The position numbers were made by a program, and so were the translations under genes. From Sipunculus nudus (taxonomy: Eukaryota; Annelida; Sipuncula; Golfingiida; Sipunculidae), in the NCBI GenBank assembly GCA_026874595.1, contig CM049310.1, positions 20,932,058-20,996,057 of the forward strand: a DNA stretch of 64,000 nucleotides. Direction: 5' to 3'. Position 1 is the stretch's first letter; each line of letters opens with the position of its first letter. Below are positions 53,301 through 62,300 of the stretch, in pieces. Below the pieces are notes generated by a model, which was not told the origin of the DNA, made no database searches, and saw only the letters and a program-made list of their open reading frames with translations.

Positions 53301-56300
53301 CATTTATTTGTATCTTATTGAATATTGATACAGGCATTTGGAATTGTCATTTATGTGATTAAGGATTGTGCAATATTTTATACAACATGGCATTACACAC
53401 TGAACATATAATAACCATTGTGACCTGTATATTATTTCTTGGTGGAAGTTGCTGTGCTCTGCTGTGGGAGCACCAGTATTGCTAGTGTCAGTGGGGTGGT
53501 CAAGTCTTTCATGTTTAGAAACTCAGCTTGAACTAGCCATGAATGAAGTGATCATCACAGTGGGTGGTGGTATCAGGAAGTTGGAGAAACTATTTTAACA
53601 GACATTAGGTTACTATTATTGTTGATATGTGAATTACTCTTTCAGAATGGATGCGCATTCTCCAGGTCTTCCTCCGTCAAGTGTATCTGTCACTGTGCCA
53701 ACAGTGAAGGCTCCAGTTGTTCCAGTTGCCAAGGGAACAGCTACTAAATCACTTCAGAGTATTTACTCTGCTCCAACACAGATCATGACACCTGAGGAGT
53801 ATAAACGGCGCCTGCTTAAACAGAGCACCCTGCCATCTGAGAGTAAGTTTTCACTTCATGATTTCTGTCATTTAAAGTTTATACATGGACATATATATTC
53901 CACCTGTTATGATTTCTCATACTTTCCCAGTGATGATCAGCATTATAAAAAAATTTCAGGAAACTGCATCATGTGAGAACACCTGCAAAAAGTTTATGCT
54001 TTGGTTAATTGTAAGAAACTGTAGGTTTTCGGGTTGTTGTTTAATACAGTATATATCACACATTATAGTTTGAAAAATATACTACTGAAGTAACTCCAGA
54101 ATTCATGAAAGTGATGCCTTATGTTTAATCTTTCATTAGTGTTAATGATCATTTTTTTTTCTGAAAAGGAAGTAGTTAAAATAATTATGAAGTAATTTCC
54201 ATAAAAACTGCAGTAGAGCTCTATGAAAGTCATGAAAACACCTTTTACAAGTGTGTAATCCTGTTTGAATAATATGGACTGATTCTGTTTCAGATGTGTA
54301 TTGTGGGAGTACAGTGTCATCATATTCTTCAACAACTCACAGTGCAAACTTTAGCTCTGGCCACCAGCCTATTCCTCGTATGGCCCACCAGGTGGCACCA
54401 CAGAATGAGCACCATCCAGGTGGATTGGGGTATCACCACCTGCCTGTGGATGACCCGTGCCGGGCAGCAGTGATGACGTATGCGGGTCATCCGTACTTTG
54501 ATCAACAAACAGGACGTATTCCGGGGGTTGAGTGGGGGTTCAGGCCCGAGTCTGCTGTGTCTGCCAGTATGGTAAGCTGCTTTCTACAAGCACTAAATCA
54601 GAATCCTGCTTTCACTATTTCAGCAGCTTAAACTATTAATGGGGTTTAATCTGATATCTGTCGTCTATTTACTACAGATAGTCCCTTGAAATTTCTATAA
54701 AAACAGGCCAGAAAATGCTGATCTCACCACACACAGGCTGTTTGCTGTGTTTACATTCTCATGTTTTTAACATGTGGCAGACTCGCAAAAATGATCCTAG
54801 CACTTTTAAATTCTGCCATTAACAGCGTTTGTCAAGTGGTTTCTCTGTTTGTCATTGTATCCTGTTTACTAACAGCTTATAAATAAACAAGCTCACACAA
54901 TTGTCACAGAGGAATTATAAGAAATATTCTTAAAAAGGAATTACCTACAGTTTATTAATATTTACCCAGAGTAATCCAGGAATCTTATAAATTCTACAGT
55001 AAAGGTTGGTGAATAGCTGGCTTAAAGTGTGCCACAGATGATTGTAACAGTTTGCATATTATCTATCATATGTACAGCCGTAAAGCTCTCAACAGAATAT
55101 GCTGCCTCAAAAGAATATGCACCCCGTCTTGGTTCAGAATGTTTACACATTGATGCACACATATTACTTCCGCCAAAGTCCCTAACAGAAACGCACCCAG
55201 ATTTAACCCAAACCCACAACCAGTTATTATCTTACACAATAGAATTTGTAAAAAAATCTTTGATTAACATTAATTCACATACAACAAACAAATACTTGTA
55301 ATGTTGTATTGGTTTTACAAAACATTCAGCACACTCATGAATGATACTCTGGGCAGTGGTGGGCAGGGATGCCTGGCAGTTTTTCCTGCCACCTGGCACA
55401 TGACTGGAAAACGTCATTGCCCACCTGGCAATAAACAGCTCAGCTGACTATATGTCATCTTAGCTAAAGCGATGGTCCATCTTCCAGTCGTCCTGGCATC
55501 TGTTAACAGGGCACATTTTGAAACTGTTAGGCCTACAAATAAAAAATTTGACATAGAGTCAGATGTCCCTAAGTTCTCCTTCCTAACCTGAAACTGGTTC
55601 ACCGCAACTTAGTTAATTCTAGAAATTAAGAAAAAAACCTCTGTTTTCCAGTAAAAACCTATTGTTACACTTCAGAACTGCCCACTATGAAAACCACTGT
55701 GTTATGTTCCTCTGTGATGAAAAAATGTTCTTTTTTATGTCAGGGTCGTTCCCCATCACAGCAGTTGGCAGAGCTTTGTCGACGTAGAATAGAGCTGTTG
55801 TCTCAGCTTAACAAGACAAAGGTGAAGGTCAGTGTGACAGAGGGTATGGATCTCGTATCTGAACCCCCCGGCACCCCAACGTCAGTCTTGCAGCCTCTGT
55901 CGTCAGCAGGTATCAACTTGAAGCGCTCAGTCTCAGATACAATGGCAGCCATAATGACAACTGGAGCTACGACTAAACAGGATTCCCCTCCAGGTCAGTG
56001 TCAACCTTATTTTCATATATGGAGTGTTATGTTCCAATGCCTTCAGTCTTTGCAGGGCTTTCAATAGGAAGAATTCGGAGAGTCCTGGAGGCTCTGGTCA
56101 AACTTTAGGAGAATCACATGAGAGTCTGGCATGTTCATAGAGAAGGGATTTTTGTCAAAATTTTAAAATTGTATCTTCATTTTTGTATATATACATCTTT
56201 ATTGAATCATTAAATTTTTATGTAATGTAACATTGTATGATTATCTGATTGTACTGAAGTACAAGGGTCAGTTTTCATTTGTTAGCCCAGTTTTTGAGAG

Positions 56301-59300
56301 CAAGCTTTGATCCTCTCAATCCTACAGCCAGAAATTTGTGCACTTGGATGCTTGGACACCTGGAGAAGAGCATCCAAAAGAGATTCCGAGCCTCAAAGAT
56401 GCTTATCCCTGAACACTGTAACTCTCATGAAAATTTCATTGTCCCATCAAGAAAGGTTTATTGTTTTACCTTGTTGGCATCTATGTCCATGACTAAAATG
56501 CATACTTTAAAAATATCTCTGACATGCAGCTACCTATAAACATTATTTCTTAGATATACAGGTAATGATATATTATGGCTTCATTGATCTTGACCTTAGG
56601 TTTCTAGGTAAAGTCACATCTGTCAGTGTCATTTAACTTATTTCTGCATAACGGCAAAAAAATCAAAAGGTATGGTTCTCTGGCACAGCCCACCTCAGTT
56701 TTAACCCCCCCTCACCCTCATCATAATTCTTTATTTAAATTTTCAATAGAATATTACATATTTTGAGCTCCAGCTGCTTTGACATTCTTTCAAGAAGATA
56801 AAATAATACAATTTTGATCAGATTTCCTTTGTTGCTACCTGTTTTATTACATAAACATCAATGTGAGCGATTTCTGTATTAATGAGAATATTCTCTGTTA
56901 GTATTCACATGCCAGAAGCCCCACTTACAATTTTTTCCCTGATTAGGCCTATCATCGCCCACTTCCGCCACATTGTCGGTATCTAGGTCATGCCTAGTTT
57001 TGGTAGAGACACTTATTCTTCTTGCGTTTGTGCTAGAAGGATGTGTCGACGGGCTACTCCCGTCTGTCCGCTGTTGGTTTTCACATGTTCGTTGCTTCAC
57101 TTACTGTAAGTACGCTTTCTATTTCCCTTGGCCACTATGGAAGTCTCTCGGACTTGTTCATCTTGTGAAGCGTCTCTCCCTTCCTGGAATACACACCCCT
57201 CTTGTCTAGGCTGTCGCTCCAGTGAGGGCACGTGCCTTGGTGAGGCGGACCCGTGTTTTTATTTGCTCAGCTGACTTTCAGTCATGCTGGGCTATAGCGA
57301 TGGGTCTTTGTCTGTCGTCCTTCTGTCTGTCCGTCCGGCCTGCCGTCCAGCCGTTAGCAGGGCACAAATCGTAACCGTAGGAGCTAGGGCCATGAACCCT
57401 ATGCAGTCTTAGAGGTTATAAAAAGATCTCCTTGCAAACCTGAAATTAGGTCACTGCGACCTATATTCTCGAAGTTATGGGGTGTGTTTGCACCCCCCAG
57501 AAATAACTCTTTGAGACAAAATTTTCATCCCAAACCTTCCATCTTTCACATACAGCTCACCTACCAACAGGGGAAGAACCATAATTTTTTTTAGGTCAAA
57601 AGGTCAAAGGTCAAGGTCACAGGAGCCTCTTCTTTGAAAAGCCTGTGGATGCATTTTAAGCCAACCCTTTCATCCCAAATCTTTGATTTTTCACATATAG
57701 CTCACCTACCTAAGTTGGAGAAGAATCCTTTAGATTTTGAGGTCAAAGGTCAGGGTCACAGGATCCACTTCTTTGAAAAGGTTGTGGACACATTTCAAGC
57801 TAGACTTTTCATTCCAAGCCTTCCAGCACTGATATTGCTTCTCTGCCAACAGGGGAAAAGACCTGTTGATTTTGAGGTCAAAGGTCAAGTTCACAGCACC
57901 CACTTCTTGCGTGGAGTCATTTTCAGGCAAACTTTTCAATCTGTACTTTCCATCTGTCATATATGGCTTACCTACCAATAAGGGAAGAAGCCTATTGATG
58001 TTGAGGTCAAAAAGTCAAAGGTCAAGGTCACAATATTTAATTGTTCTGAATGCTTGTGAGCATATTTCAAGTGTAACTGTTCAACCCAAACCTTCAGTCT
58101 TTCACATATGCCACATCTATGCATCACTCAGTTTGACTCAAACTTCATATTTATGGGTCTTTTTGCTTGAATAAATAACTTATTGATTTTGGGGTAAGCT
58201 GGTCAGCAGGTTAAAGGTTGCAGGTCAAAGTTATTCACCCATTGGTTGCCAAGTAATTACACCAGATTTAAGTGATTAGTAGTTACCCATCATTTAGAAA
58301 GAATCCAGTTGATATATGGGCAAAAGGCCAAGGTCATAGGTCAGGGATGTTCACAATTACTTATTTTATAGACCATCTCTATTTTTCTTGTATATATAAC
58401 CATCCCACTCCAGCTGGTACATCTCCCTGTGTGGCTGTAATTGTGAGTGACACTGGTGACATATGACTCCCTTTTGTATCAGCCTATTAAGTGATAAGGC
58501 TCAGTGATAAGTACCTCGTTACTTCATAACAAAAACACTGTTGTCAGAATGCTTCAGCCAGGCATTAAGACTATGAGAGTATAGTATTAAGGTTTAGCTA
58601 CTGATTTATAAGATGATGGGAACATTTTGCAGTTTATTTTATGGAATCCTAGCAATAAACTTAGTTTCCTAGATATCTGAATATTTTAATATATATCACC
58701 ACATATAAAAGCAAGTGTTTGTTCTCATAATATGTGGATGTGTACCTTGATTTAGGATGGCTTTTCGTTTTATTTCAAGACTCTTAGTCATGCTTTCTGC
58801 ATTTCTTTTCTTTCAGGTTTGGCAGTTTACCTACCCTGCTGACCCCATTGAAAAGCAGAGTGATAATAAAAAATATTGGACTTACACTTTTTACAATTGC
58901 ATATCTATAAATCTGATATGAGGGCCTGGACATGCCTTTTGAATTATTTTGGGCATTCATTACTGGATAACTTGCCCCAAGTTTGGTCTCTTATTGGAGA
59001 ATGTGGGATATCAAATGTCATACTTGTCAGAAATCCATTATGTCTGCCAGTTAGCCACCTTAGAAATTCTTTCTTCAGTGCAGTTTCAGTAATTTTTCTT
59101 TAATGTTTGGTCCGATTTAGAGAATGTTTGTTGTCTGATTTCAGACTTGTCAGAAGTCCAATATGGCCACCAGGCAACCATCTTTTAATTCCTTTTGATC
59201 ATATTATCTCAAGAACAGTTAAAGTGAATGCAGTTGGATGTATATTTATGTAATCTTGTAAAGGATTGGGTCAAATATTTCTGAATAAATATTACCATCA

Positions 59301-62300
59301 TTTATAAAAGTGCAGTACAGTTGGCTTGTATTGAAAATAAAATTCATACAGAAGCACCTGTTTCTCAATAATTCTTGCATGTATTTCCTTGATTTTTGCT
59401 ATATATTTTGATCTTATATTTGCCCTTTGTGGTGTTCCTTTGAGACTGACAGGTTTCAAGCAAGCTGTTGGAATAGTTCCTGATAGCTTAACAATCATGC
59501 ATTTTCCTCAGACCATCAATTCACTGTGTTTTAACCAGACATAGGTGACATATATTTCTGTTGTCATAGAAAATTTTCAACAAATTGGCAAATTGGTTCT
59601 TCAAAATTTGACTGGAAGTTGTGAATCTCAGTCCATGATGTCACAGGTCATGCTTGGCAGCTGAGCGTCATGACCCATGGGTCACTTGTTGTCATACATG
59701 GCCGCCCTCTCAATGGGCTGGACTTCATGCATGGTCGACTGCACTTGATCCCATTGTGCCCTCTCCTGGGCTGTCTTCAGCTCCAGTGGCGGGGGGCCTT
59801 ACGCTCCCCCTCTGCGGATCTGCTTCTTGTACTGGGCCCCGTCCCTCCCTCCCAGGGCTCTGTCCTCCATACCCCTGTTGGGGCTCCAGCTAGGACTCTA
59901 GCCGCCCCCTCCAGGAATCGTCCGGCCCCTGCCCCGCCCAGGCCCCCCCCCCCCCCGCCCGAGAAGGCTCTTGCCGTTTCCCTCATTCACCGTCTGTCCC
60001 TTTTTTGTGAATCCTTACGGGCGGATTTCGACCTTGAGTCTGAGTCTGCGCCCCCCGCCGCAGCTTCAGGGCTGGTGTCTTCGGCCAATCCTCCTGTGTT
60101 GTCTCCACAGCGTCCCGTTCGGATGGAGGACGTGCGTTCCCTGCAGGCTCCGGCGCAGGTAAGTGCTCCCCCCCCCCTGCGTGATCCCCCCCTTCCCCTT
60201 CCCTCCTTGACCGTCCTTCCGATGGTTCGGTTCCCCTCCCGTCCGCGTCTCCCGCCCGCCCTGCGGTTCTTGATACGTACCCCGTCTGTGTCCAGACCAT
60301 TCCGGAGGCCTCGTCCGCTCTTGATTCTCCGTCCGTCTGTTCTCCACTTGTGTTTACAGATCAGGCTCCTCCGGCTGGTACGGGTCAGTGGACTGCTCTC
60401 AACACGCAGAGACAGGCGTGGCGCACCATGAAGTCTGACCTACTTGATCAGGTGGCCCGCACCATGCAGGCGTCTCAACTGGACGGGCCGACCTTCCAGC
60501 GCCTCAGGCCACCGCCCCCCTCTGCCGCGTTGGCCGGGTTCTACCTGAACCCGTCCACGCTCTCGGCGCCGACTCTGGGCCTCACGTCTGCATGGATTTT
60601 ACCGATGAGATGGCTCGGCTACTTGACAGTCATCATGCCGCCGTCACAAGTGCTATATCCTCGTCTGGGTCTCCAGTGCCACCTGGGGCACGGTTCCCTT
60701 GGCAGATCAGTACTTTGTGGTCCCCTAAGGCGTATCGGGTGCCCTGCCTTGAAAGGCTCGTCCCATCTCCCGCCTTTCCCGCTGTTCCATCGGAACCGAT
60801 GCGGGCGGAATCGGGGCTTGATCAACCCTTCTCTGACGCTAGGTTGCTTTATTCCCTGGCGGCACATGTATCCGATTCTCAGCTCTAGGATATGGAGGTT
60901 CTTGCCCACCAGGCTGCCGGAGTTGTCAATGACCTTCAGGCCGTTACCAGCCTGTTGTCTATTTCTCCGGATCCTACCATATTTAATCATATATGGCAGG
61001 CTTCCGCTCACGCATGTGCCGAGTTACAACACTTGGCCTGGCAGCTGGTGGAGGATTGTGTCCTGCTCCGCCGTTGTCCAGCCTGCACTGTTCCCGCGGA
61101 GCTCTCGGATCTGTATACTCAGCCGTTCAGGGGATCCCTCTTCTTCTTCCCGTACTGCTTTTGTCCTGGCTCACCTGGGGGTGCCCACCTGGCCGATCTT
61201 CAGATTTCCGGACTCTGGTCTCCTCGGGAGCGTCTGCTCCATATCAGTATTCTGGAGCTCAGAGCAGTCCGTCGTGCGCTCGATCACTGGTCTCCGCGCT
61301 TCCTCGCCAGTCATGTTCTGGTCATGATGGACAACACGACAGTTCTTGCATATATCAACAGGCAGGGCGGCACTCAGTCGCCCTCGCTTCTGCGGGAAAC
61401 TTATCGCCTGTTCTATCTGTGTATCCCTCTCGGTATTACACTTCAGGCTCGTCATGTCCGCGGCGCCGTGAACGTCCTCGCCGACGCCCTTTCCGGGGAT
61501 CTCCTCGGTACCCTTACAGCTGTTCTCTCCCTCCGCCAGTTCTCAGGGGGATCTTTGGCGCTTGGGGGACTTCGGATTTCGACCTGTTCGATTTCCCTAA
61601 CCCTCCGCCCCTCGTTCCGTCCAGTCCACTGCTACGTTGCTCTTTCGTCCTTCTCCTGGACACGCCCCCGTTCGCCTGGACCAGCCGGTTCTTGTACGGG
61701 TTCCCGGCCCCGGCCCTGATCCCACGGTTACTCCTGCGTCTCTCGGCGGCGCCTCTCACGGACCTCATCCTGATCGTCCCGTTTCATCAATCGGGCTCTG
61801 GGTTTCCTTGGTGCCGTTCGTTTCTCGTCCTTCTCCCCTTTCTCCTGCCGCTGTCGGTCGATCTTCCACTCCATCCTGGCGCTGTTCGGTCGTACCCTCT
61901 GAGCGCTCACTTACTGTCGTCCGCTCCTTCAAAGATCAGGGGTTTTCAACACGTAACACGTAAACGTTTATCCTTCCCCACTATTTGCGGCTATCGGGCT
62001 GCTCTTCTTTCCGTGCTTCGCCCCCTCTGTCGGGATTCGGTTCTCCGTCATCCAGTCGTTTCAGATTTTCTCCAGGGGGCCCTTGTCGTTCGTCCCGCCC
62101 GCGGTCCGTGGTTCCTTCTTGGCCCCTTGACGTGGTACTCCGACACCTCTACGGCGCTCCTTATGAGCCGCTCCACTCCGCGCACCTGCTCCATCTTTCG
62201 CATAAGACGGCCTTCCTCCTGGCGCTCGCCACTGCTGGCTGTCGAGCTGAGCTTCCTGCTCTCATGGCCTATCCTAAATTTTCTCAAATTGCGGCTGACA

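Larger units (their letters stand above)
57136..61149 (+). pseudogene. DIRS copy 2 gag remnant, split by Helentron-like insertion
   Basis: ATG at 57136 opens the same Cys-rich N-terminus as copy 1 ([20 protein letters not shown]). The insertion 57264-59690 interrupts it, and the flanks continue the same reading frame across the insertion point. The remainder (59691 on) has a Pro-rich linker, [40 protein letters not shown], and [20 protein letters not shown] in changing frames. Confidence 0.75.

Noticed and set aside
56279-56539. Possible extra Roquin exon in the large intron
   Set aside because: No acceptor/donor pair in the needed phase and no similarity to Roquin; the phases at 55993 and 63748 already agree.
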